A stretch of DNA of 20,773 bases from Coemansia sp. RSA 922 (taxonomy: Eukaryota > Kickxellomycota > Kickxellomycetes > Kickxellales > Kickxellaceae): the NCBI GenBank assembly GCA_027577415.1, contig JANBQS010000336.1, positions 1-20,773 on the forward strand, in the 5' to 3' direction. A program made the translations under genes and the position numbers. Under the pieces are notes generated by a model, which made no database searches, was not told the DNA's origin, and saw nothing but the letters and a program-made list of their open reading frames with translations. This document shows positions 8,625-16,390 of the stretch, in pieces (positions within the stretch are counted from its first letter, which is position 1; each line of letters opens with the position of its first letter).

Positions 8625-8680
8625 ATGTCCTAGATCTATTGCGGCGTCTATTTAATAAACATATATTGAGATGTAAATGT

Positions 8681-9547
8681 TCAGTGCGCAACGGCAGTGT
8701 AGTTTTCTGCGCGAGTGACGCTGTTTCTCTCGGGGAGCAGCCAGACGCGCATTTCTTTGCGCACCTCATCGACGCTGCGCTCCAACATCTCTTCCCAGTA
8801 CACGCTAATGATAGGTTTGGCCTGACTGCCGCACTGCATGGCCCAGGGAAGGTAGTGCGAGAAAAAACGAGCCTTTTCGTGAGGCGGCAAGCGCAGTGGA
8901 CCGAACATGCTAGCGATCAAACCGACGGGTAGACCGGTCTGCCTCCATTCAAACACCTTGATCGCCAGCTCTTCGACCACCGATATGTCCAGATCGAGAA
9001 TCGTATGGTAAAAGTCATGGCATTGTCTATAGCGCAGCAGCATATACGCGTCTTCCTCGTTGTCGACAAAGCGCACTGGCGGCCTAGTTGACCACGAAAT
9101 CCCATTGCGCTTCATCTGATTATAGTATGCGTGGCCAAACGATCCCTCGGGCAGACTGGCTAGGGCCTCCCATTGCTCGGGCGTGAATGAGATCTGCGGC
9201 CTCTCCTTGAGGATGCGTCGGCCTGTAGGATCTGAGATCATTTGCTCTCGCATCTTGCCAAAGAATCCGTTCGACGTGGCATCGCCTAGTGCGGCTATGT
9301 GAGAGCCGTCGGTGGGATCGCCAAAGCCCATGAGTGCGGAGCCAGCGGCAATAAAGGTCTTTTGTAGTGTTGTGGACGGCTTGTGTGTTTCGTAGAGCGG
9401 TTTCGTCATGCTCCGTGCAGAGTCTGCCTTGGCGTCGGGACTGGTGAACGCTGCCATTGCCTTGGCTGCTACGAATGCTGCGCCTGCGAGTGCTGCTGGA
9501 GTTGCGACACGTCGGGCAACGCCCGAGACTAGACCGACAAGCGACAT
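8681..9547 (-). CDS. COQ4: COQ4, coenzyme Q biosynthesis protein, 288 aa
   Basis: Mitochondrial inner-membrane, matrix-side protein of ubiquinone synthesis; it organises the CoQ synthome and has been implicated in modification of the C1 position of the ring. ATG at 9547 (MSLVGLVSGVARRVATPAAL) starts a basic, alanine-rich presequence; a GTG three codons earlier is ignored. Family landmarks in order: HKPSTTLQKTFIAAGSALMG (about 55-74), ALGDATS (86-92), RILKERPQIS, LPEGSFGHAYYNQM (132-145), and the zinc motif HDxxH-x11-E: H177, D178, H181 and E193 in RYRQCHDFYHTI...VEELAIKVFEW. The end carries FGPLRLPP and a conserved YWEEML helix. Full length, no intron seen. Confidence 0.97.
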   Translation of the reverse strand: MSLVGLVSGVARRVATPAALAGAAFVAAKAMAAFTSPDAKADSARSMTKPLYETHKPSTTLQKTFIAAGSALMGFGDPTDGSHIAALGDATSNGFFGKMREQMISDPTGRRILKERPQISFTPEQWEALASLPEGSFGHAYYNQMKRNGISWSTRPPVRFVDNEEDAYMLLRYRQCHDFYHTILDLDISVVEELAIKVFEWRQTGLPVGLIASMFGPLRLPPHEKARFFSHYLPWAMQCGSQAKPIISVYWEEMLERSVDEVRKEMRVWLLPERNSVTRAENYTAVAH

Positions 9548-10000
9548 TATGTACACAAAGATAAAAAATATTGGCTAATTTCGACCAAACTAATGAATAG
9601 GGAAATCGCGGCTGATAATGGTGATGAAGTCGTTGTATTGGAGCCTTGTATGGGCACGAGTGGAAATCGCAGTTCCAATGATGACATCACTGTCTCTGCT
9701 CTGCTCTGCACATGTACTTACGCAAGATGATCTTTCTCAGTCCGCAAAAAAAAGTATTATTCTCTGTATAAAGCAAACTCGTATGTGGCGCCGTGTCACT
9801 TTTGCGGCAAAGAGCACGGAAAGGAGAGAAAAAAAGTGCTACTCACGAGGTCTGCTTAGGCGTATCAAAGTCTTTTCGTACGACTTTGTGCATTGCCCAC
9901 TTGAGCCGGGCTGGCCAGCATAGAATTTTTTCGTGCTTGGCACACCTATATCCTCTTCAAGACTACAAAACTCCTATATATCCTCATTCCTTTCTTAGCG
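9548..10000. promoter_or_regulatory. 453-bp divergent region between COQ4 and OXR1
   Basis: The only longer open frame here (+ strand, 9618-9923) uses a non-ATG start and has no protein-like pattern. The part next to OXR1 has a TATA-like CTATATATCC at about 9974-9983, 20-25 bp before the ATG at 10001, and a pyrimidine-rich CTTTCTTAG directly before it. The latter could also be a splice acceptor of an undetected 5' exon. A TATA-like TCTGTATAAAG lies at about 9763-9773. Confidence 0.4.
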
Positions 10001-11685
10001 ATGACAAAAAGCCAACAGTCACAGCGCCGTTCTAGCCAGCAGTTGGTAGCTGGGGGATGTGAGCCGCTCGTGTCGCTCTCTAGAACAACTATCGAGTGTC
10101 GACGAGCCCGAACGGGCGATCATAATGAGCCCACATCACTTTCCTCTCATACCTCCTCTTACTTTTTGGATTTTGAGTCTTTTTCTGCGTCGTCGTTGTC
10201 TTCATTAAAATCGCGAAGTCAATTTGAGAGACTTTTTGACATTTTCCCTGATTCCGAGACGACGTCCGTGCCTAATTTCTATACTCGTTTTTCGCTAGAG
10301 GAGGCCTCGCCGTCGCTTTTGACTGAATCTGCTTGCCTGAGTACTGTGTCGACGGCACTGGAAATACCCATTCCACTATCCAAACACAGCACGACTTGTT
10401 CATACGCTGCGCCGCCAGTACTAGTTATGAGCCTGCGCAAATATGCCTCAACAGAGTCTGACGATTCTGCGCCAGCACGTCCAAGGTCTTTGGCATCGCG
10501 CTTGCTGCACTTTGGGCTTGGCCACTCTGAACACAGCTCCTCTAGCCACAGCTCTGAGCACGGTTCGGGCCACGGGTCTGACGATGAACAACTCCGACAA
10601 GATGATGGTAGTGCAGACTCTTCTCCTCCGCTGTCTGAAGACCCGCAAACTGCTAGGGCGACTCACGAAGCCATGAGCACGCCAATCACCATTCCACACA
10701 GCAGCACGGCTCCAGTCGTGCTTGGCCACCATCGCCCACCCATTCAACTGCTTGGTCGCGACGACGACACGCCAAAAGTTATGACTGCCACTATTGCTAA
10801 TGAGGTAAGCATTGGTATCTAGACACTTTTTTGCATTTAAACCCGAGCCTCGACTCCACCGTCCAGCCCCTCCCCCAGATATTGTTTATATTGGCTGATA
10901 TGCTAAACGATGCCTTTTATGTCACACTTACCCCTCTGTAGTTACGACCGTTACTGCCGGTCCACCAGCGTCTAGCCAAAAGCTGGCGGCTGGTATATAG
11001 CATGGATCAGCACGGAATTAGCTTCAATACTATGCTAGCTCTCTGCGCACGAGAAGGCGCAATGATGCTGGCGGTTAAAGATACCAAGGGCAGGGTAAGT
11101 TTCACATATATCAACCGAATGTTGTAAAGTGTAAGGCCTTGTTCTCTCTAAACAATTCTGTGGCACTATTATCCCGTCTTTCCATTGTGTATAGGTATTT
11201 GGAGCGTTTTTAAACGAGCCGCTACGACTCTCGCCGACATTTTACGGCCAGGGATCATGGTAAGTATATTCATTCCACATGCGAGTGAAAATGAGGCGTC
11301 GCTTGGCATTGAGCTTTTGCATTGTAGGCGATTATCCCCTTAAACAAATGTCTATATTGATTATATTATATCGTGTAGCTTTTTATGGAAGGCGTACAAG
11401 TCCAGTCCTCAGTCGCGCAAAAAGGACGCGGTCAAGAGCTTCAAATACACGGGCGAAAACGAGTATTTTGTCATGTGTGATCCAGACTTTGTGGCAATAG
11501 GCGGCGGACGAGGTAAATTCGGACTGTGGATCAAAAGCGACTTTTTGCATGGGTATTCAGCTCGCTGTCCGACATTCAACAATGAACCGCTAGGTTTAGA
11601 TCCGACCCACCATAAAAATGACGAATCCGATGCACAGCAAGAGTTTGTCGTTGGCCATTTCGAGATTTGGGCCTTTAACACCTAG
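10001..11685 (+). CDS. OXR1: OXR1-like TLDc-domain protein, 442 aa, four exons
   Basis: TLDc proteins of the OXR1 type protect against oxidative stress; yeast Oxr1 also promotes V-ATPase disassembly. Exons: 10001-10804, 10942-11094, 11195-11259 and 11379-11685. All three introns (137, 100 and 119 nt) are GT-AG (GTAAGC, GTAAGT, GTAAGT) and keep frame; the third splits the Cys codon in GSCFLW. The first 268 residues are low-complexity, rich in Ser, His and Asp, and probably disordered. The TLDc domain fills about 269-442: LLPVHQRLAKSWRLVYSMDQ, HGISFNTML, MMLAVKDTKGRVFGAFLNEP, FYGQGSCFLWK, then NEYFVMCDPDFVAIGGGRGK, FGLWIKSDFLHGYSARCPTF and the end FVVGHFEIWAF, all in family order. It converges on TTI2 (50 bp between stops). 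Confidence 0.92.
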
Positions 11686-11735
11686 TTTTTTTTCTCCATA
11701 TACTTTGTATTTGAAATTAATACTCTATTTGTAAA

Positions 11736-13046
11736 TCAAGGGTGTTTACTAGATGGCACCATTTCTTTCCACTCTGAAAACGTGCCGGGTCTTGCGTCAT
11801 ACAAGCGAGTGACCGCCGTGTTGACGTCATCTGGAGATATCTGGATCAGCTGTCTCAATACGCTTAGCACTAGTTCCTGGGCTTGAGCTATATTGCTCAT
11901 TCCCGAGCTCTGCTTGTGGTGAGTGCCAGACCACGAAAATGCCAGTGCGCCAACGATCTCCGCGCTGTACAGCGAGGCGCGCTGTGGGCAAGCCGATATC
12001 AGCGCCTCCAGCTGTTTCATGGCAACCAAGTGCAATTGGCAAATAGGCGGCGACAGGTAAATGGGCGATTGCAAGTTGCGAGTCAGTATTCCGACTAACG
12101 GCCGCAAATACCTCGCAATGGCCGGTCCCAAGGCCTCGCACATAGGCGCGATTTGTTCACACAACGCCGAGTTAGCCGCAACATTGTCCATAATGTACAT
12201 ATTGTCGGCAACCACTCGCTCAGTCAGCTTCCACCAGTGCGCCGTGTACTTTGCATCGTCGCGTTGCAAGTACATGAGCTTTGCTAGCCGTATAGCACAC
12301 CCAAATCCTAGTTTAAGAAGCTCGGCGCCAAAGCCTAGCTCGGATGTGAACACTAGGCAGTCGCGTGTGCTCTTCTCCACTACGCTTGCAATCCCCGATT
12401 TACGCAGAAACTCGGCGTCGCCACGATCAAGGAGTATTAGTGCTGCGCGTAGTCCCCAGACCTTTGCCTGGGACTCGTAGTCCTCGACCAGTGCCAAGAT
12501 GACGGGCAATATGTAGGAAATCGATCCGGCAATATCCTTATCCTTAACGCGGTGTAGTGCCCAGGTAAATGTGGCAATGCACTGTGGCTGCTTCCTCCAT
12601 CGGTCGCTGTTGGAAAACAATGACTTGGACCCGCCGCCAATACCACTGTTCATCAGCACGTAGGACTGCTGGCTCGTCTGACTACCTCCTGACCGCGATC
12701 CAAAGTACGGCTTTACTCGTTTGGTGCAAATGGTTTGAAATATTTCTGGAGTCAGAGTAGCGTCGCTTGTGTCGATATCTAAATGCGTTAAGATCTCTGC
12801 GATCCACCGGTCTGCCAACGCCTTATTCTCGGAGTTGGCCCATTCGAATCCTGGAGCTGCATAACTGGCTGCTACAGCTAGAGAGTCTATCCACTGCTCT
12901 CGGGTAATCCCCTTGGCATTGTTGCTGCTACCAATTGCGGCGCTAAACTGTGTCAACTTTGTGTGTATTTCGTCGTAGCTCCGCTCATCCTCGGTTGGCC
13001 GCTGTATCTGATCCCAGAGTGACGTGTAGTACGCCTCGTACTCCAT
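11736..13046 (-). CDS. TTI2: TTI2-like subunit of the TTT (Tel2-Tti1-Tti2) complex, 436 aa
   Basis: The TTT complex works with Hsp90 to fold and assemble PIKK kinases such as TOR, ATM/Tel1 and ATR/Rad3. Single frame from ATG at 13046 to TGA at 11736-11738. It is built of helical HEAT-like repeats. The most family-like stretch is about residues 148-245: DRWRKQPQCIATFTWALHRV, then a helix ending in VILALVEDYES, then KVWGLRAALILLDR and the IASVVEKSTRDCLVF region. Tti2 has the same order of a W-P/F-W-L segment, a P-x-x-L-x-x-x-DDY segment, K-x-x-G-L and a two-cysteine/leucine segment. The N-terminal 130 residues and the Gly/Ser loop (SGIGGGSKS, about 133-141) are lineage-specific. Moderate to good confidence, based on pattern recognition alone. 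Confidence 0.75.
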   Translation of the reverse strand: MEYEAYYTSLWDQIQRPTEDERSYDEIHTKLTQFSAAIGSSNNAKGITREQWIDSLAVAASYAAPGFEWANSENKALADRWIAEILTHLDIDTSDATLTPEIFQTICTKRVKPYFGSRSGGSQTSQQSYVLMNSGIGGGSKSLFSNSDRWRKQPQCIATFTWALHRVKDKDIAGSISYILPVILALVEDYESQAKVWGLRAALILLDRGDAEFLRKSGIASVVEKSTRDCLVFTSELGFGAELLKLGFGCAIRLAKLMYLQRDDAKYTAHWWKLTERVVADNMYIMDNVAANSALCEQIAPMCEALGPAIARYLRPLVGILTRNLQSPIYLSPPICQLHLVAMKQLEALISACPQRASLYSAEIVGALAFSWSGTHHKQSSGMSNIAQAQELVLSVLRQLIQISPDDVNTAVTRLYDARPGTFSEWKEMVPSSKHP

Positions 13047-13175
13047 GATACGTGCTTCAAAGGCAAACTAAATAAAAGACAGTTGAGGTATATCAAAATC
13101 GTTTAAAACAAAATCGGTAAAGACGGCGCTACAAAATAAATTGTATTTTATTATTTTGCCGATGTCACGACAAGT

Positions 13176-13430
13176 ATGGAGAAGCAGATCTCTAGAAAAA
13201 GAGATGTTTTTAAGCCCTTGAGGGAACATGGCATGCAGCATGCATTAGTTTTATTCGGCACCAAGGACCACTGCTCTTGCTCATTCACGGGCCCAATACA
13301 AAGACCGGACTTCGAGAGTGATCATGGCCAGAGCCAAGCGCTATACTACTGGCTTGGAGACCATGAGAAGCAGCGAAAGCCAACGCATACAATGGCATAT
13401 TTGAGGAGGAGAGATGCTGTTGTTAAATAA
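13176..13430 (+). CDS. doubtful small ORF, 84 aa
   Basis: A true ATG opens 84 codons (MEKQISRKRDVFKPLREHGM...) ending in TAA, and an AATAAA follows three bases later at 13433-13438. It would be divergent from TTI2 across 129 bp. I recognise no family, see no signal peptide or membrane helix, and see no likeness to the paralogous pair downstream. A frame of this length may arise by chance, so this is listed only because of the polyadenylation-like signal and the position. Confidence 0.25.
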   Translation: MEKQISRKRDVFKPLREHGMQHALVLFGTKDHCSCSFTGPIQRPDFESDHGQSQALYYWLGDHEKQRKPTHTMAYLRRRDAVVK

Positions 13431-13681
13431 CCAATAAAACTATAAAAGGCGAGTGTAGAAACATTCTAATGGACCGCGCAAGCGAGACTATGAAAACCCC
13501 TAGAGTCTTGAGGTTCTGTTAATCACAAGAGAAATCACCCAACTTGTCAGTCCATGGTAGACAATATAAGTGATGTCGGCAATACAGCGCGGGCTTGAAA
13601 TACCACACCATGGCTAGAGGATTTTGCAACAGCTTATAAAAACGGTCAACAGCGCTACATAAAGGCTAGACAGCTGTCACA
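13431..13681. other. intergenic stretch, 3' flank of paralogue A
   Basis: No open frame or RNA gene is supported. It contains scattered AT-rich motifs (TATAAAAGG at about 13442, TATAAAAACGG at about 13635). There is no visible likeness to the 3' flank of paralogue B, so the duplicated unit seems to end near the stop codons. Confidence 0.4.
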
Positions 13682-14035
13682 TTATTCAAGTGTGGCAATC
13701 GCTGGCAAACCATTCTTATGTCTATAATCAATCTCCATTTGTTTAAGGGCATCGAAGAGATCTCTTGCATTCTTATTGAATTTTTTCATAATAGCATTTA
13801 CCTCCCTAGGATATCCAAATAACATATGAACACTTTCACTAGTGTTATTCGCTAGCACATTCATACCTTTCAAGCCATCATTATGAACAATTGGACTCTC
13901 AACAAGAAGAGATTCACCAGTCTGTATCGTAAGACAGCCAATATCCTCCTTGGAAATAACCCCTGGTGTTTCAAAATGCCCTCTGATCTCCGGGAAGTTA
14001 TTTTGGCCACAGGTAACGGCAAAGTAAATAGGCAT
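13682..14035 (-). CDS. paralogue A of an unrecognised small protein family, 117 aa
   Basis: ATG at 14035 is chosen because a TATA box lies about 97-105 bp upstream, the ATG context is TATCACCATGCC, and the similarity to paralogue B begins there. The open frame continues upstream without ATG and probably just reads through the leader. Sequence opens MPIYFAVTCGQNN and ends KNGLPAIATLE. Residues shared with B are MPxxFAVTxG at the start, VHND near the middle, and a C-terminal helix ending AL-x3-E-x2-YR-x3-GLP. No signal peptide, membrane helix or known motif is visible; the first half is probably beta/mixed and the last 45 residues helical. Function unknown. It lies in a gene-poor block between TTI2 and the zinc-finger gene. 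Confidence 0.6.
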   Translation of the reverse strand: MPIYFAVTCGQNNFPEIRGHFETPGVISKEDIGCLTIQTGESLLVESPIVHNDGLKGMNVLANNTSESVHMLFGYPREVNAIMKKFNKNARDLFDALKQMEIDYRHKNGLPAIATLE

Positions 14036-14131
14036 GGTGATAATGGCTAAAGTGCTCAGAGAAGATTTTAGTAGAGAGTGTTTAGAGTGATGAGTGAGTT
14101 GTAGCTGGGCTGTCAGTGCTGGAGAATCTTG

Positions 14132-14140
14132 CCTTTTATA
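14132..14140 (-). promoter_or_regulatory. TATA box of paralogue A
   Basis: The - strand reads TGTTATAAAAGGCAAG, about 97-105 bp before the ATG at 14035. The aligned position in paralogue B reads TGCTATAAAAAGCAAG. The leader between box and ATG is rich in C, A and T (ACTCACTCATCACTC), typical of well-expressed fungal genes. Conservation in both copies supports a working core promoter. Confidence 0.65.
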
Positions 14141-14289
14141 ACAGAGAGCAACGACGTCTCCACTTTGGGCAGGGTTGTACAAAAAGAAAAAGTGTGCTTT
14201 CCTTCTTGCAAAGCACAACCTTTTAGAGGAAGAAATGGTGGAAACAACGCATCGCGTCGAGACTTTTGTGAGGCCATTCTTCTTGTTTA

Positions 14290-14545
14290 AAAACGTGCTG
14301 TGGGCTTGCTTCTCCCCATTTTCTACAGCAAACAGAATAAGAGGCGAAGAAAGAGGCCAAGTCCAAGTCTCCTGTTTTCCTTGCTTCCAAGGAAGTGTAG
14401 TAGTGCGAGTGGATTGCAAAAAGTGTCTTTTGAAAATGGGCGTTTGCTAGCACCAGTGGTGTGCGGTGGGCTCCACTTCCCCTGAACACCTTTTCTAGCC
14501 TTCGCCAAATTTATGCAAATACTAACCAGCTCCATCACTTACTAT
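14290..14545. repeat. upstream region of paralogue A, homologous to 16130-16390
   Basis: Read on the + strand, this region matches the distal upstream region of paralogue B. It includes the series CTTTTGAAAATGGG, then CTCCACTTCCCCTGAACACC, TTTTCTAGCCTT and GCCAAATTTAT, and ends near CTCCATCA. About 66 bp from 14471 on differ at only a handful of positions, more alike than the two proteins. It has one copy of the element repeated in B, including an 18-bp dyad at 14377-14394. Short frames are open on both strands in both copies, so coding versus regulatory nature is unsettled. Confidence 0.65.
14377..14394. repeat. 18-bp dyad TTCCTTG-n4-CAAGGAA
   Basis: A perfect inverted repeat with 7-bp arms around CTTC. 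It occupies the same place in the upstream unit as the CTTTGG-T-CCAAAG and CCTTTGA-G-TCAAAGG dyads of paralogue B. It may be a site for a dimeric regulator or a small hairpin; this is inference. Confidence 0.55.
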
Positions 14546-15386
14546 AAGGCTAGAATAGCTTGAGGCACAAATAAAGATCAAGGCGGCGGCCCTCAAATTT
14601 GTATAGCTTGTTAGCTACAGCAACCTCGTACCTTTTCCAAACTAAATGGCATCATCAGTTACTAGCAGTGCGGCCAACAATTGCAGCCATAGTGGTGGCG
14701 ATGAGATTGACACAGAGAATGAATTGATTGTATTAATGTTTGTAAACACCCTCCCAAACGACTTCCCCTAGTGAGGACCACGTTTTGGACCTATGAGCTT
14801 CAGCCGCCTCCAGAACAAGAGCGCCACACCGTACACACCTGCCTATGTACTGCGCATCTTTAGCCTTGCAGTGGTGTATTGTAGTGAACTCCCGATATAT
14901 TGCTTAGCTGGTGAGGATTAGCGATGTGCTTTATACATCCAACTTTTGCTTTTATACACGGCGATCATGAAGCGCCAGTGATTGCTATTCAGTACGAATG
15001 GCCCAAGAAATTTGGTATAGAATTTCTGCTCACGCTGTTTCTGTAGCCAGCACAAATGAAACCCTTGTCGCTATTGTTAACCGCACACACCAACTGCAAT
15101 TGGATATGTGGTTAGTGACTGACACATGCACAGACTATGAAGAAACTAGCCTATTTTTTAAATGTTGAGCAGTTCTCTGTTGTATCACTTCTGTATTGGA
15201 ATTCAAAAATATGATACCAAATGTTAACAGCATAGCTGTGTGTAGTATATATATTTAAAGACATAACAATAAGCAATGTATGATAATAGTGTCCAGATGG
15301 AGCTTACTAAATGGTGTGGTCATAAGACTATGTAGCTGTGTGCTAAAACAAACAACAGTATAAAGTGCAAGTTTGGTGGTCTGCAC
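14546..15386. other. interval between paralogues A and B with possible decayed coding sequence
   Basis: No intact gene. Between 14646 and 15168 five short overlapping + strand frames succeed one another: 14646-14771 (MASSVTSSAANN...), 14723-14863 (contains RTTFWTYELQPPPEQERH), 14793-14921 (MSFSRLQNK...), 14924-15046 (contains GDHEAPVIAIQYEWPKKF) and 14998-15168 (MAQEIWYRISAH...). Their composition looks protein-like, and together they could be a gene broken by frameshifts. I do not recognise a family, and chance frames of this length are possible. From 15169 to 15386 the sequence is AT-rich and holds the 3' flank of B. Confidence 0.3.
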
Positions 15387-15692
15387 TTAATTAAAGGGTG
15401 GCAGGCCTTTTTCACTCCTATATCTCTTTTCCTCGGTTTCAAGAGCTTTAAGAAGGGCAGGTTGATCACTGTAATTACCGAGTACAGCAGCCTTATCCAG
15501 ATTATTTCCAAAGAATGCATATTCACTGTTGCCAGCCTCGGAAACAATTAGCTTAGGAAAATCATTATGGACCTTCCCAGTCTGCTCTTTCAGAATATAT
15601 AGAGTGAGATCTAACATCCTATGTACATCAGTGTGACTAATGATCTTGACAGACTTATCTTCTCCACGGGTAACGGCAAAGCAATAGGGCAT
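15387..15692 (-). CDS. paralogue B of the same unrecognised family, 101 aa
   Basis: ATG at 15692 in the context TATCACCATGCC; TAA at 15387-15389. It opens MPYCFAVTRGEDK and ends YRSEKGLPPFN. It is 16 residues shorter than paralogue A, with gaps before VHND and after the central FFG. Identity is confined to the N-terminal MPxxFAVTxG, VHND and the C-terminal AL-x3-E-x2-YR-x3-GLP helix; the rest has diverged strongly. The leader and upstream region, by contrast, align well with A, so the pair arose by duplication of promoter plus gene. No signal peptide, membrane segment or known motif is seen. Function unknown. Confidence 0.6.
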   Translation of the reverse strand: MPYCFAVTRGEDKSVKIISHTDVHRMLDLTLYILKEQTGKVHNDFPKLIVSEAGNSEYAFFGNNLDKAAVLGNYSDQPALLKALETEEKRYRSEKGLPPFN

Positions 15693-15783
15693 GGTGATAG
15701 TAGCTAAGGTGTTCAGAGAAATATCTAGTTGAGAATGTAAAGAGTGTAGTTGATAGATGCCAAACAAGTGCCAGAGGGGCTTG

Positions 15784-15792
15784 CTTTTTATA
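15784..15792 (-). promoter_or_regulatory. TATA box of paralogue B
   Basis: The - strand reads TGCTATAAAAAGCAAG, about 92-100 bp before the ATG at 15692. It matches the paralogue A box in sequence, flanks and spacing. Confidence 0.65.
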
Positions 15793-15974
15793 GCAGAGAG
15801 TAGGGACATTCGAACTTGCTGAAACATTGAACAAAAAAATGGTGTCATTCTTTTTACAAAGTACTGCCTTTCAATTACGTAAAGTGGAAACAAGAAATTG
15901 CGCACTTTTCCATTCTTACGTCATCAATCAGCAAAAAAAAGTAAAAAGGCGACCATGTTCAAGTCTCTTGTTTC

Positions 15975-15987
15975 CTTTGGTCCAAAG
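15975..15987. repeat. dyad CTTTGG-T-CCAAAG, repeat copy 1
   Basis: Perfect 6-bp inverted arms around one base. Repeated identically at 16099-16111 in copy 2. In the partial third copy (16220-16234) it becomes CCTTTGA-G-TCAAAGG, with both arms changed in a matching way. Confidence 0.6.
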
Positions 15988-16098
15988 AAAAAAATATATT
16001 GCTTTTTGGCGGTGTGCTGCGCACTTTTCTCCCCCGTTTTTCGCCAGGAAACAGCCAGAGAAGGCAATGGAGGCAGCCTCGTTCAAGTCTCTTGTTTC

Positions 16099-16111
16099 CT
16101 TTGGTCCAAAG
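16099..16111. repeat. dyad CTTTGG-T-CCAAAG, repeat copy 2
   Basis: Same perfect dyad as in copy 1, 124 bp downstream. Confidence 0.6.
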
Positions 16112-16219
16112 AAAAAATATATTGCTTTTTGGCGGTGTTCTGCGCACTTTTCTCCCCCGTTTTTCGCCAGGAAACAGCCAAAAAGGCAATGGAAGCAGCC
16201 AAGTTCAAGTCATCTGCCT

Positions 16220-16234
16220 CCTTTGAGTCAAAGG
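16220..16234. repeat. dyad CCTTTGA-G-TCAAAGG, partial copy 3
   Basis: Perfect 7-bp arms around one base. Relative to copies 1 and 2, the inner G and C of the arms are replaced by A and T as a pair, keeping the symmetry. Confidence 0.6.
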
Positions 16235-16239
16235 ACGTG

Positions 16240-16390
16240 TAGCAGGGCGAGTGGATTGCAAGAGCTGTCTTTTGAAAATGGGCTTTTTGCCTGCAAAAGT
16301 GGTGTGAGGTAGCCTCCACTTCCCCTGAACACCTTTTCTAGCCTTTGCCAAATTTATACAAACATCAACCAACTCCATCATTTGATTTAA
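16240..16390. repeat. distal upstream block of paralogue B, homologous to 14396-14545
   Basis: Contains GAGTGGATTGCAAGAGC, CTTTTGAAAATGGG and the strongly conserved run from CTCCACTTCC (16314) to CTCCATCA (about 16380). It sits about 620 bp before the paralogue B ATG, against about 435 bp in A; the tandem repeat accounts for most of the difference. It might be a distal control element or part of an undetected short exon. Confidence 0.6.

Larger units (their letters stand above)
15957..16235. repeat. 122-124 bp direct tandem repeat, two full copies plus a partial third
   Basis: Copy 1 spans 15957-16080, copy 2 spans 16081-16202, and a third begins at 16203 and fades after about 32 bp. Each starts GTTCAAGTCTCTTGTTTCC (third copy diverged), carries a CTTTGG-T-CCAAAG dyad, then GCTTTTTGGCGGTGT, CTGCGCACTTTTCTCCCCCG and a purine-rich AGAAGGCAATGGA end. 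Copies 1 and 2 differ at only a few bases, so the duplication is recent. A degraded half-copy (GCGCACTTTTC) lies just left, at about 15900. Paralogue A has only one diverged copy at the matching place. The long + strand frames across the array (for example 15827-16312) are repeat artefacts. Confidence 0.85.

Noticed and set aside
14036..14419. N-terminal extension of paralogue A to 245 aa
   Set aside because: Crosses the TATA box and the leader; no ATG near the claimed start, and the aligned region of B is non-coding in the same sense.
14755..14870. BED-type zinc finger of a hAT transposase in the FWTYEL...HTCLC segment
   Set aside because: The cysteine spacing is wrong (C-x-C), there are no terminal inverted repeats or target duplications that I can see, and the rest of a transposase is not recognisable.
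15827..16312. 161-aa + strand frame (and 114-, 76- and 75-aa frames) across the tandem repeat
   Set aside because: The frames simply read the 124-bp repeat; three frames are open at once, none begins with a convincing start, and the homologous single-copy DNA upstream of A does not keep the reading frame.
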